Source of the DNA: Gammaproteobacteria bacterium
GTDB taxonomy: Bacteria; Pseudomonadota; Gammaproteobacteria; UBA6429; Thiohalophilaceae
Direction of reading: 5' to 3'
Assembly (NCBI GenBank): GCA_022712915.1
Contig: JAFLJQ010000191.1
Span: forward strand, 1 to 37,778
DNA: 37,778 nt
Under the pieces are notes generated by a model. That model worked only from the letters and a program-made list of their open reading frames with translations, searched no databases and was not told the origin of the DNA. The position numbers and the translations under genes were made by a program. Positions 8,123 to 16,892 of this stretch are shown one piece after another. The stretch's first letter is position 1, and each line of letters starts with the position of its first letter.

Positions 8123-8923
8123 ATGCGACGATGGTTGTTAATATGTGCGTTTCTTTGTGCCCCAACCTGGGCCAGCAGCGCTCCTCCCTCTCAAACAAAT
8201 GCCCTTGTCAGCATCATCATTGATGATCTGGGATACCGCTACCAAACCAGTATGCAGGCGGTAAACAGTCCCCATGCATTGAGTTGTTCTTTCTTACCCC
8301 ATTCCCCCCATGCCCAAAATCTTGCCAGGCAAGCCTGGTTACTGGGCAAAGACGTGATGGTGCACCTTCCCATGGAGGCCACAAATAGCAAGCCCATCGG
8401 CCCCGGCGGTTTATACTCGGCCATGTCACGTCAGCAGTTTGAAAAAACCGTCATGGACAACATCAAAGCCATCCCCCACGCTACGGGCATCAACAATCAC
8501 ATGGGTAGCCTGCTGACCCGTAATCACACTGCCATGGACTGGCTAATGCAACAAATTGCCAACCGTAATAAACTGTTCTTTGTCGATAGCCGTACCACAC
8601 AAAATAGTCAGGCTATCGTGCATGCCAACCTCAATGGTGTCATGAATACCGGGCGAGATATTTTTCTGGATAACGTGGTTGAAACAGATGCTATTCGCAA
8701 ACAATTCAAACAACTCATCTGGCAGGCACAGCGCCGTGGCAGCGCACTGGCCATTGGCCATCCTCACCCGGAAACGCTTGCGGTGTTAGAACAAGAACTG
8801 CCACAACTTGCCCAGATGGGTATAAAATTAGTGCCCGTATCACAACTGATCCAGTTTCGATCTGAAAGGAAATTAGCATGGCAAACATCCTCGTCCCCCT
8901 TGCACAAGGCTGCGAAGAACTAG
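8123..8923 (+). CDS. yibQ: Divergent polysaccharide deacetylase family protein (YibQ)
   Basis: 266 residues from the ATG at 8123. The start gives a clean signal peptide (MRRWLLICAFLCAPTWASS) and avoids the hairpin that contains an upstream GTG. The mature protein shows VSIIIDDLGYR and the GINNHMGSLLTRN block of DUF610/YibQ, a polysaccharide-deacetylase-like fold. HLPMEATNSKPIGPGGLY and AIGHPHPETLAVLEQ follow as in the family. Function is not established. Linkage to envC and ctpA suggests a periplasmic envelope role. Its 3-prime end overlaps the next gene by 46 bp in another frame. Confidence 0.88.
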   Translation: MRRWLLICAFLCAPTWASSAPPSQTNALVSIIIDDLGYRYQTSMQAVNSPHALSCSFLPHSPHAQNLARQAWLLGKDVMVHLPMEATNSKPIGPGGLYSAMSRQQFEKTVMDNIKAIPHATGINNHMGSLLTRNHTAMDWLMQQIANRNKLFFVDSRTTQNSQAIVHANLNGVMNTGRDIFLDNVVETDAIRKQFKQLIWQAQRRGSALAIGHPHPETLAVLEQELPQLAQMGIKLVPVSQLIQFRSERKLAWQTSSSPLHKAAKN

Positions 8924-9435
8924 AAGCTGTTACGATTACCGATCTATTAACCCGTGCCGGATTTATGGTGGTAACTGCCGGGTTGGATGATAAACCCATT
9001 ACGGCCAGTCGTGGTATGGTTCTGGTCCCTAGCACCACTCTGGATAAAGCCCTGCAACAGGACTTCGATATGATCGTCCTGCCCGGGGGCCTACCCGGCG
9101 CGGATCATCTGAACAACGATCCACGCATCCATCAATCACTAAAAAAAATGAATGACAACGGCAAGTATATTGCCGCAATTTGCGCCGCCCCCAAGGTGTT
9201 AGCCCGTGCAGGTCTGTTACAAAACAGACAAGCCACCAGCTACCCCGACTCCATCCCGGAACAGGACATGGCCGGTATAGATTATCAGCAACAAAGCGTC
9301 GTCATCGATGGCAACATCATCACCTCACGCGGCCCTGGTACAGCAATGGACTTTGCTCTTGTCTTGATTGAATTATTAGCGGGTAAGGACAAACGCATCG
9401 AAGTGGAAAAGCCTCTGCAACGCCCGGCAACCTGA
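8878..9435 (+). CDS. DJ-1/PfpI family protein (YajL/ThiJ type)
   Basis: 185 residues, the length of YajL. The reactive cysteine is C102 in AAICAAPKVLARAG, and the paired acidic residue lies in GCEELEAVT (E13/E14). The glycine-rich turn is VLPGGLPGADHL. DJ-1 family members are proposed to act as glyoxalases, deglycases or redox-protective chaperones; the exact activity is disputed. A GAAAGGA ribosome site precedes the ATG, which lies inside the yibQ 3-prime end, so it is probably co-translated with yibQ. It is the last gene of the plus-strand run. Confidence 0.9.
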   Translation: MANILVPLAQGCEELEAVTITDLLTRAGFMVVTAGLDDKPITASRGMVLVPSTTLDKALQQDFDMIVLPGGLPGADHLNNDPRIHQSLKKMNDNGKYIAAICAAPKVLARAGLLQNRQATSYPDSIPEQDMAGIDYQQQSVVIDGNIITSRGPGTAMDFALVLIELLAGKDKRIEVEKPLQRPAT

Positions 9436-9474
9436 CGCTGGGTAGACACACTAACCGGCCCTTACGATGTACAT

Positions 9475-9900
9475 TTAATCGTTTAAATTCAGGGTAAAAT
9501 GATGGCTGGAAATGTACAGGTTATTTTTTAGATAAAATTTATGTGCGGCAAAACGTTGTACGCCAGAATCCAGGTGGATCTGCTGACAAGCATGTTCATT
9601 GGCATAAGCAATTAACCAGTCTAGTAACTGTTTGCCATAACCTTGTGAGCGAGCGCTCTCATCGGTGATCAAATCATCAACGTAAAGGAATTTTCCCCAT
9701 GCAAGGTTGAGGCAAAGCCTGAATCCTGCAACCGCCACCACATCAGAGTCTACAACACAGGCCATTTAAAAACCGCTCTGCATTTGCAGCTTTACCTGAG
9801 TATGAAATTTATCTTTTGACAGGTGTGGACGTAACTGTGACATCACTGGAAAACAATCCAGTATTATCTCATCTGTCGTCGCTAAAATTATTTTTGTCAT
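9475..9900 (-). pseudogene. GNAT acetyltransferase split by one in-frame stop
   Basis: Read on the minus strand from the ATG at 9900, 44 codons (MTKIILATTDEI to LQMQSGF) run into a TAA at 9766-9768. The very next codon begins MACVVDSDVVAVAGFRLC and continues in the same frame for 96 residues. The joined product of about 140 residues is a normal GNAT protein, with the N-terminal FPVMSQLRPHL block, the acetyl-CoA loop SARSQGYGKQLL and LDSGVQRFAAHKFY. A single base change therefore separates the halves. The downstream ATG lacks most of the first strand and helix, so it is unlikely to be functional alone. Reading error or recent inactivation are both possible. Confidence 0.85.
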
Positions 9901-10055
9901 AATGAGTCCGTTGCATGCATTTTAATCCGATATATTGCTTTGCAAGCATGTCACCAGCATAGTACAAAACCCCTAACACTATCAGGCATGAGGCGCTGAC
10001 AACGTGTGGTTTATTTTAAAGGGAATGTGAGACAAGCAAACTTAATTCTGTGCGC

Positions 10056-11711
10056 TTAATCTGCAGATTTCGGCCAGGCGGCCAACAAAATGATCACACC
10101 CAATGCACCACTAACCCATGAGACCAAAGGGAAATCACCCAGCATCGTTTTACCATAGCCATCCAGTGCATAAATTATGGCCGCAGAGATAATAAAACCG
10201 GCCCCGGTAATGGCGGCAAAGTTACGGTGGCTGGAACGGTGGATTTCGTGTTGAAGCTGGCTCATTTGCTTATTATCCGATTCCATTCTCAATTGACCCT
10301 GCTTGGCCTGCTCCAGTACTTCAAATAACATATTAGGCATTTGTGGCAGACGTTCGGCCCACAGTGGTACATTTTCTTTCAGGTGACGGAACATGGCTCG
10401 CGGACCGATCTGCTCGGCCATCCATCTTTCGAGGAAGGGTTTAGCCGTTTTCCACAAATCCAGATCGGGATATAGCTGCCGGCCCAGGCCTTCGATATTC
10501 AACAAGGTCTTCTGCAATAAAACCAGTTGAGGTTGCACTTCCATATTAAAACGACGTGCGGTCTGGAACAGACGCAATAACAAATGCCCAAAGGAAATTT
10601 CTTTCAAAGGTTTATCAAAGATCGGTTCACACACGGTACGTATCGCGGCCTCGAATTCATCAATGCGGGTATTCTTCGAGACCCAGCCGGAATCAACATG
10701 TAATTGTGCGACGCGATGATAATCGCGATTGAAAAAGGCCAGGAAATTTTCGGCGAGATAACGCTGATCGCTACGATTCAATGTGCCCATGATGCCAAAA
10801 TCGACGGCAATATAGTTGCCTTTCTCCGAGACAAAGATGTTGCCCGGATGCATATCAGCATGAAAAAAACTGTCTCGAAATACCTGGGTAAAAAAGATCT
10901 CCACACCCTTGTCGGCCAGATCCTTCAAACTGATACCGGCTTTCAGCAAGGCCTCAGTGTTGCTCACCGGGATGCCCTGAATACGTTCCATCACCAGCAC
11001 TTCACGGCGGCAATAATGCCAGTAAACCTCGGGAACATAGAGTTTTTCTGATGACAGGAAATTACGCCGCAATAGCGAGGCATTGGCCGCCTCACGCATC
11101 AGATCCAATTCATCGAGAATAGTCTTCTCAAACTCAACCACCACTTCACGTGGCCGCAGTTGCTTGCCTGGCCGCCAATACTTCGTAATATTGTCGGCGA
11201 TGATATAGAGGAGTCGAATATCCCGCTTAATCACTGGCAAAATACCGGGACGCAACACTTTGACGATGACTTCACTGCCGTCTTTCAGGGTGGCTCCGTG
11301 CACTTGAGCGATGGAGGCTGATGCAAACGGAGTTGGTTCAAAGTGCAAAAAGACCTCATCTGGTGATTGGCCATAGGCACGGGTGATGATCTGCCGGGCT
11401 AGAGCATCGGCGAACGGTGGCACCTGATCCTGTAATTGGGCCAATTCCTCAGCAATATCATCAGGCAATAAATCACGCCGAGTGGAGAGAATCTGCCCAA
11501 ATTTGACGAAAATCGGCCCTAATGCCACCAAACTCTTGCGAATTCTCTCTCCCCGACTCGCCCGGTGCGTCACCCATGTCCAGGGCATAAGGACTTTTAT
11601 AAAGCGTACCGGCCGGAACAAATGCGAGGCCAGGATCAGCTCATCAAGGCCATTGCGCATTAACACCAGACTTATATAGATCAGTCTGAAAAAATCCCCA
11701 AAACGTGCCAT
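10056..11711 (-). CDS. ubiB: UbiB atypical kinase/ATPase for ubiquinone biosynthesis
   Basis: 551 residues, the UbiB length. The ADCK-family signature KxGQ is K70-F-G-Q73. SIAQVHGA, the lysine in [10 protein letters not shown], the catalytic HADMHPGN and the metal aspartate in VDFGIMG follow in order. Two C-terminal transmembrane helices (about 495-515 and 525-545) anchor it in the inner membrane. It supports the aerobic coenzyme Q pathway, probably by ATP-driven extraction of lipid intermediates. The usual ubiE and ubiJ neighbours are absent; it stands alone between a GNAT pseudogene and an accessory region. Confidence 0.95.
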   Translation of the reverse strand: MARFGDFFRLIYISLVLMRNGLDELILASHLFRPVRFIKVLMPWTWVTHRASRGERIRKSLVALGPIFVKFGQILSTRRDLLPDDIAEELAQLQDQVPPFADALARQIITRAYGQSPDEVFLHFEPTPFASASIAQVHGATLKDGSEVIVKVLRPGILPVIKRDIRLLYIIADNITKYWRPGKQLRPREVVVEFEKTILDELDLMREAANASLLRRNFLSSEKLYVPEVYWHYCRREVLVMERIQGIPVSNTEALLKAGISLKDLADKGVEIFFTQVFRDSFFHADMHPGNIFVSEKGNYIAVDFGIMGTLNRSDQRYLAENFLAFFNRDYHRVAQLHVDSGWVSKNTRIDEFEAAIRTVCEPIFDKPLKEISFGHLLLRLFQTARRFNMEVQPQLVLLQKTLLNIEGLGRQLYPDLDLWKTAKPFLERWMAEQIGPRAMFRHLKENVPLWAERLPQMPNMLFEVLEQAKQGQLRMESDNKQMSQLQHEIHRSSHRNFAAITGAGFIISAAIIYALDGYGKTMLGDFPLVSWVSGALGVIILLAAWPKSAD

Positions 11712-11874
11712 TTTAATTCTTCGATTTGTTAGAAAGGTAAGATTGTACGGGCTGGAGCCGAAAGAGACTAGAGTAGATATTTATATCGGTATATTTTTGG
11801 GGCCTATCCACAACATATTCTGCTCGGATTTAACCTGATCTTGAATTGCATTTTGAAGCAGTGCAACGCTAAGC

Positions 11875-12021
11875 TATAGGGCTCCTCTTAAAAACCACTG
11901 AAACAACGCTGGCTGCGTTAAAAACAAGCTCAATGTGCTCATTTATCATGTGTAAACGGCACTTTTTGCTTTTTTTGCCTTACCATCACCTGCTTGATTG
12001 AATCTTTCGAGGTGCCCTATA
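11875..12021. mobile_element. MITE of the IS630/mariner type
   Basis: A 147-bp non-coding unit. The ends are TATAGGGCTCCTC at 11875-11887 and GAGGTGCCCTATA at 12009-12021, inverted repeats of 13 bp with one mismatch that begin with the TA dinucleotide duplicated by IS630/mariner transposases. Internal sequence (about 11888-11930) recurs on the minus strand at 36706-36760, so the family has more than one copy here. No transposase is encoded, and none is seen intact in the window. It fills most of the 345-bp gap between ubiB and the barrel gene, ending 35 bp before that gene's start. Confidence 0.75.
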
Positions 12022-12056
12022 ATCTATTCGATAAAATAATAATTAGCATTAACACC

Positions 12057-12584
12057 ATGCATAAAACTAATTTCCGATATGGCGTTTTGGTACTCATCGC
12101 CCTGTTCTGGGTCACACCGGCTGTAGCCAAAGTCCTGGTTTATAGCGGTATGACCGCAGGTTCGGCAAAATCATCCAGCAATACGCAATTTGACGCCACG
12201 GATTCGATGTACCTGTTTGTGGGAATTCAAACTGACTATTATGTTACCTATGAGGTTGGCGCCACCCGACTCCACACAAAACAAGCAACGTCCGCAAATA
12301 ATCAAAAAAACACGCTGGGATTGCTGACGGTCTCTGCCCTTGGTCACCTGCCTATCAGCGACTCATCGCTCTTTGCCAGAATAGGTTTCAGTGCTTATGA
12401 ATATGGTGATAACAATGATAAATTGCAAAGAGTATTGTTGCCGATCTATGGGGCCGGTATAGATCTGGGTATTATCCCGCGCCTGACAATCCGCCTGGAA
12501 TGGCAACACTATGTTGATCTTAAAATGAACGATGTCAATTTTGATGTTAAGACAATACAACTCGGTGCTTTTTATTATTTCTAA
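12057..12584 (+). CDS. Small outer-membrane beta-barrel protein
   Basis: 175 residues from the ATG that gives a signal peptide (MHKTNFRYG...TPAVAKV, cleavage after AVA). Longer starts reach into the MITE. The mature part alternates polar and hydrophobic residues in about eight short strands and ends IQLGAFYYF, a C-terminal aromatic signal for BAM-mediated insertion. Blocks such as GAGIDLGIIPRLTIRLEWQ resemble OmpA-like or opacity-type eight-stranded barrels. No OmpA C-terminal peptidoglycan domain is present. Function is unknown. The MITE just upstream may influence its promoter. Confidence 0.7.
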   Translation: MHKTNFRYGVLVLIALFWVTPAVAKVLVYSGMTAGSAKSSSNTQFDATDSMYLFVGIQTDYYVTYEVGATRLHTKQATSANNQKNTLGLLTVSALGHLPISDSSLFARIGFSAYEYGDNNDKLQRVLLPIYGAGIDLGIIPRLTIRLEWQHYVDLKMNDVNFDVKTIQLGAFYYF

Positions 12585-12666
12585 TCTAAACTGGATGCTG
12601 TAAAGACTATCAGGGGCATAGCAAATGATCGTAACACTAACGCAAAATCGATAAGATAAAACTACT

Positions 12667-13227
12667 ATGAACTATTGGCGGCATAGTCTATTCATCAAAC
12701 TCATCTCCTATCTTATTTTGGGACTGATGATTATCAACCCAGCCCTGGCCCTACAATATCAGCAATACAATCAAACCACCGATTTCATCAGCAAGATACC
12801 GGACTACCTGCCCAAGGCATATCACATACATATGTCCCAAAAAAATGATGTACTGGCACTATTGAAGAAACAGGGTTATGACGTCATTCAGGCCAATGAA
12901 GGCGATATTGAGCATTTTCTCCGTGGCCAAACTGACATAACCAACAAATCATTACAGGTAGCCGCCAATTTTAATCTGAAATCTGTATATGAGAAGGGCT
13001 GCCCACCCAGAACAAAAACCTGTTACGCAGAGGAGTGTGATAAATATGCAAAAGAACGACGCAATGACTGTGTCTATGATGAACCTGTCGTTATAAGTAA
13101 AAAAACCGAACCAAAATCAACAAGCAGCGGGTCAATTTCAGTTATAGGTAATATCCCTGTTCCCAGAATCGGCGGTGGTGGTAAGGATGCTGCGTCTGTG
13201 TTGCTTATTGTTATAGGCGTTATGTGA
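12667..13227 (+). CDS. Exported protein, N-terminal part of a probable split gene
   Basis: 186 residues with a signal peptide (about 1-28, ending PALALQ), a soluble domain with LPKAYHIHMSQKNDVLALL, a cluster of four cysteines (GCPPRTKTC, EECDKYAKERRNDC) and a serine/glycine-rich linker. It ends abruptly in DAASVLLIVIGVM, which is only half of a membrane helix. The stop overlaps the next gene's GTG (GTGA) and that gene begins with the missing half helix. The two are best read as one protein interrupted by a -1 frame change, or as a coupled pair. I do not recognise the soluble domain. Confidence 0.65.
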   Translation: MNYWRHSLFIKLISYLILGLMIINPALALQYQQYNQTTDFISKIPDYLPKAYHIHMSQKNDVLALLKKQGYDVIQANEGDIEHFLRGQTDITNKSLQVAANFNLKSVYEKGCPPRTKTCYAEECDKYAKERRNDCVYDEPVVISKKTEPKSTSSGSISVIGNIPVPRIGGGGKDAASVLLIVIGVM

Positions 13228-13793
13228 TTGCAGCCCTGTTTATATATGCCGGCAAATGGATTGCTGGTGCCTTAAAAAATGATGAGGACTATTATGCCTA
13301 TTGGTGGGATCTTGGCATGCAATTCACCCGCCTTGATACCAATGCCGGTGAATACGGGAATTTTTCTGGGCTAAAGCTTAGTGGTGGCTTTGTGCCCAAC
13401 ATGCAGACCAACTTCGGCCTTGCGATCGAAATTGGCAAGATGGATCTGGATCTGCTTTACAACCGTAACAGTAAACCTGAACGTATTAATCTGGAAGGAA
13501 CATATTGGTTGATCGGCCCATCCGTCCGCTGGTTGATTGGTTATACGGATTCTGAAAATTTGTTAAACAGTAGTTATATCTATCTAAATCTCATGGCTGG
13601 CAACTCTGACCGTGATGAGGTGGACATGATTGCAACAGGCAAGATTGGTTTTAACACCCGTATCGGTGAATATGCACGCTTCGGTATCCACTATGGTGCT
13701 TTTTATCTAGGATTGAATGAAGACCAGAGTATGGTCAATGATGGAGACAATTACTGGCACATGTACGGCCTGGAAGTTGGCTATCAGTTCTAA
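13224..13793 (+). CDS. Beta-barrel protein, C-terminal part of a probable split gene
   Basis: 189 residues from a GTG that overlaps the previous stop by 4 bp. It opens with IAALFIYAGKWIAGAL, the second half of a transmembrane helix, and has no signal peptide of its own. The rest alternates in beta-strand fashion (MQFTRLDTNAGEYGNF, WLIGPSVRWLIGY) and ends YGLEVGYQF, a BAM-type C-terminal signal. Without the upstream part it would lack an export signal, so the two halves probably made one protein. The frame change could be programmed, a genuine mutation or a sequence error. Confidence 0.6.
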   Translation: MIAALFIYAGKWIAGALKNDEDYYAYWWDLGMQFTRLDTNAGEYGNFSGLKLSGGFVPNMQTNFGLAIEIGKMDLDLLYNRNSKPERINLEGTYWLIGPSVRWLIGYTDSENLLNSSYIYLNLMAGNSDRDEVDMIATGKIGFNTRIGEYARFGIHYGAFYLGLNEDQSMVNDGDNYWHMYGLEVGYQF

Positions 13794-13979
13794 GTTTCAT
13801 TTATGATGTTTCTTGTTGTTATATATCATATCATGATTGGGGATGTTTTGTGATTGACACGATTTTTGACGTATTCACATGCCTATATTTCATTGCAAGC
13901 CATCAAGTCGATTTGAAAAGCTAAGAGTCTGGATACAATGTAGTGTGATGAGATTACATCTTTCCGAGTAGAAAGGATC

Positions 13980-14256
13980 ATGTTGGATAACATAATTATT
14001 GCGCGGTGTGGTGAGTTAAAGGATAGTGATCTGGATAAACCACTTAAATATATAAATATTTAAAGGTGCCATGCACAACAAAAAGTTAGGTGATTTAATA
14101 TTACATATTCCTCTCCATAAGGTGCACCATCGTGGGCAAGTCACCACAATGTTATCTCAATAGGGCATTGATTTTGGTGAAACAGATTTGTCCGAAATCA
14201 TTCCTGATACAGATACAGTTCAGGTGGTTAATGAAAATATAAGACGGCCACCTTAA
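13980..14256 (+). pseudogene. DinB-family protein remnant
   Basis: Two frames must be joined. From the ATG at 13980 the frame reads ARCGELKDSDLDKPLKYINI, then hits TAA at 14061. Skipping one T, the next frame continues KGAMHNKKLGDLILH, then HKVHHRGQVTTMLSQ, a TAG at 14161, and GIDFGETDLSEIIPD to a TAA at 14254-14256. HHRGQ-TT-LSQ-GID--TDL is the C-terminal signature of DinB four-helix metalloproteins. The first half of the domain, with its first metal histidine, is missing. So the gene has a truncation, a single-base frameshift and a nonsense codon. Confidence 0.8.
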
Positions 14257-14336
14257 CTATTACTCGTATTCTAAATGTTAGTTAAGGGGGGCTGAGGTTT
14301 ACGCCTTGTATTGGCGTGGTACCAAATTTGTTCAGT

Positions 14337-15053
14337 TTAAAATGCAGCATTATGATAAACATTTTGTACGTCATCTAGCTCCGTCAGCATGTCGAGAAAT
14401 TTATTAAATATTTCGATATCGTCACCGGCGAGAGGGCTGGTGTTTTTGGGTAAGAATTGAATTTCATCCACTTCAAAATCAATCTCACCAAGGGCATCGG
14501 TCAATGTTTGTTTGGCCTTAAAGTAATCGGTGTGAGGGGCAAATACGGTGATGGCATCGTCGTTAGTTTCAATGTCGATGACATCAATATCAGCCATGAT
14601 GAGTGCTTCAAGAGCGGCTTCCTCATCCTGGCCTTTAAATACCAGAATGCAAGCGTGATCAAACATGTGGCTGACGGTACCCTGGGTGCCTATTTTTGAT
14701 TTTGTTTTGGTAAAGCACAGACGTACATCACAAAAGGTCCGATTGGGATTGTCGCTGAGGCAATCAATGATCACCATGCAACCCCCTGGGCCATAACCTT
14801 CATAGCGGGTGGGGGAGAAGTCTTCTCCTCCTCCTCCTTTGGCCTTGTTTATTGCTTTTTCAATGACGTGGGTTGGCACCTGATCCTTTTTAGCCCGCTC
14901 AATTAGTCCTCGTAATGCCAGATTGCCATCAGGATCGATGCCGCCTGCTTTTGCGCACACATAGATTTCACGCCCGTATTTACTGTATATCTTGGTCTTG
15001 GCACCGGCTGTTTTGGCCATGGAATCTTTACGGTTTTGATAGGCTCTGCCCAT
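14337..15053 (-). CDS. YebC/PmpR family protein, YeeN-like paralogue
   Basis: 238 residues covering the three YebC domains. [21 protein letters not shown] and [21 protein letters not shown] are diagnostic blocks, and [11 protein letters not shown] is the usual end. The N terminus [20 protein letters not shown] and the [18 protein letters not shown] stretch resemble E. coli YeeN more than YebC. YebC proteins were long called transcriptional regulators and have more recently been linked to rescuing ribosomes stalled in translation. It is monocistronic and away from ruvABC, where canonical yebC sits, which also suggests a paralogue. Confidence 0.9.
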   Translation of the reverse strand: MGRAYQNRKDSMAKTAGAKTKIYSKYGREIYVCAKAGGIDPDGNLALRGLIERAKKDQVPTHVIEKAINKAKGGGGEDFSPTRYEGYGPGGCMVIIDCLSDNPNRTFCDVRLCFTKTKSKIGTQGTVSHMFDHACILVFKGQDEEAALEALIMADIDVIDIETNDDAITVFAPHTDYFKAKQTLTDALGEIDFEVDEIQFLPKNTSPLAGDDIEIFNKFLDMLTELDDVQNVYHNAAF

Positions 15054-15408
15054 ACTCGACTACTCCGTTGAATGTGTTTAAAAGATAAATTTTACAGAGA
15101 AGTTTCTGTATAAGGAATGTTTTCATTAAATTACTCGGAGTGGATTTGTCGGTGTTTTGCTGAATGAGGCAGGTATTTGTGAGAGGGTGCTTGTCGTAGC
15201 TTGATAAATTAATCGTTAACGTGTTGTTTTCTTATGGGTTTATTTGATTCTGTGGTGTTAATTTTATCTGTTATCATTCTATTTTATGATCTTCGCACCA
15301 GGATGATGATTTTGTTAAAGTGATGCTCTTCATTTGTCAAACAGCGGTGTACTGGTAAGATTCATTTGTGTTTTTTCGAGCGGACCTTATTATATTGGAG
15401 AATAAATT
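15054..15408. other. Non-coding divergent region between the YebC paralogue and DUF2058 gene
   Basis: 355 bp of AT-rich sequence that must hold both promoters. A ribosome site (TTGGAG) precedes the DUF2058 start. I found no open frame of note, strong palindrome, RNA gene or mobile-element end. Confidence 0.6.
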
Positions 15409-15948
15409 ATGGCAAATCCCTTTCAGGATCAGTTACTCAAGGCCGGCCTGGTATCAAAAGACAGGGTAAATAAGGCCAATAAGTCAAAGCATAAACAGGC
15501 GAAACAGCAGCCTAAAAATCAGGTCACGGATGCGGATGAGCGTAAGCAGCAGGTAAAGCAGGCAGACTTGTTGAAGATGGAGCGAGATCGGGAATTAAAC
15601 CGTCAAAGGCTCGAAGAAGATAATAAGAGGGCGATTGGGGCACAAATTCGTCAGCTGGTGGAGATGAATCAGCTCTCTGGGGCAGAAGGGGATACGATAT
15701 ATAATTTTGCCGATGCTGATATTGTAAAACAAATTTATGTAACAGATGATATCCGTAAACAGATCATCAATGGCCGTTTAGCCATTGTTCGCCTGGATGA
15801 CAAATATAAGCTCGTTCCAATAAATGTGGCTAACAAAATTATGCAACGTGACATTAGCTTTGTTGTTGTGCGCAATGAAACGACGCAGGACAATGAAGAA
15901 GATGATGAATATGCCGATTATAAAGTGCCAGATGATTTGATGTGGTAG
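15409..15948 (+). CDS. DUF2058 family protein (YaiL-like)
   Basis: 179 residues. It begins MANPFQDQLLKAGLVSKDRV, the DUF2058 opening, followed by a strongly basic, glutamine- and lysine-rich helical stretch (about 20-80). A compact C-terminal domain (about 80-165) has YNFADADIVKQIYVTDDIR and GRLAIVRLDDKYKLVP. The family is annotated as nucleoprotein or polynucleotide-associated, but no activity is established. The basic N-terminal region fits nucleic-acid binding. It ends with an acidic tail. It appears to be transcribed alone or with the ABC genes 59 bp downstream. Confidence 0.88.
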   Translation: MANPFQDQLLKAGLVSKDRVNKANKSKHKQAKQQPKNQVTDADERKQQVKQADLLKMERDRELNRQRLEEDNKRAIGAQIRQLVEMNQLSGAEGDTIYNFADADIVKQIYVTDDIRKQIINGRLAIVRLDDKYKLVPINVANKIMQRDISFVVVRNETTQDNEEDDEYADYKVPDDLMW

Positions 15949-16007
15949 CCCGGCATTATGTTAGTATCTCTTCCTCAATAATAAATTAAATTTTCCGAAT
16001 ATTATCT

Positions 16008-16892
16008 ATGTCAGCGATTCTTCAAGTTAAAAACCTGGTTAAACATTTCAAAAAAGTGCAGGCGGTAAAGGGTGTCAGTTTCAAGGTAGATGCCGGTATT
16101 TGTTTTGGTTTGTTGGGCCCAAATGGTGCGGGCAAGACGACGACGATTGAAATTATTGAGGGGATAAAAACGCCCACGCAGGGTGAAATCCTTTATAAGG
16201 GGGAAGCTCTCAGTAACCGCTTTCAGCAGGAGGCGGGCATTATGTTTCAATCAACCTCTTTGCAGGAATTTATCACGGTGCGAGAAACGTTGCATATGTT
16301 TCAGCAACTCTATTCGGTGACCATGTCATTGGATGAAGTTATCGATATTTGTGCACTGGAAGAATTTTTGGAACGTGATACTCGGCAGTTATCAGGCGGT
16401 CAACGGCAACGCCTTTTATTGGCCATTGCGCTGATCAATGATCCGGAGATTATCTTTCTGGATGAACCCACTACGGGTCTGGATCCACAGTCACGACATA
16501 ATTTCTGGGAATTAATTACGCGGGTCAAGACACAGGGTAAGACGGTAATTTTGACTACACACTATATGGAAGAGGCTTACTCTCTGTGCGACACCATTGC
16601 TATTATGGATCACGGTAAAATTATTGCTGAGGGCACACCCAAGAATTTGTTAGCCACACATTTTAGTGATGTGGTATTGCAAATACCCATTGAGGATTTG
16701 CCCGCTGACACTCAGGCCTTGCCATTTAAAATAGTTGAAATACAGGAGATGGCGGAGATTTTGAGCCACGATGTTAATGTGACCATTGAACAATTGATGC
16801 AGCAGGGCATTGACCTTCGTCACCTGCAAATACGCAACCGTACGTTGGATGATTTATTCTTGGACATTACAGGTAAGGAGTTACGGCATTGA
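16008..16892 (+). CDS. ABC transporter ATP-binding protein, exporter type
   Basis: 294 residues. Walker A is GLLGPNGAGKTT, the signature is LSGGQRQR, Walker B is IIFLDEPTTGLDP, and the H-loop is in ILTTHYMEEA. The C-terminal extension after residue 220 is typical of the DrrA/NodI-like class of ATPases that power ABC-2 exporters. It overlaps the permease gene by 4 bases, so the two form one exporter. The substrate cannot be read from sequence; drugs, lipids and polysaccharides are all exported by this class. No clear ribosome site precedes the ATG. Confidence 0.93.
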   Translation: MSAILQVKNLVKHFKKVQAVKGVSFKVDAGICFGLLGPNGAGKTTTIEIIEGIKTPTQGEILYKGEALSNRFQQEAGIMFQSTSLQEFITVRETLHMFQQLYSVTMSLDEVIDICALEEFLERDTRQLSGGQRQRLLLAIALINDPEIIFLDEPTTGLDPQSRHNFWELITRVKTQGKTVILTTHYMEEAYSLCDTIAIMDHGKIIAEGTPKNLLATHFSDVVLQIPIEDLPADTQALPFKIVEIQEMAEILSHDVNVTIEQLMQQGIDLRHLQIRNRTLDDLFLDITGKELRH

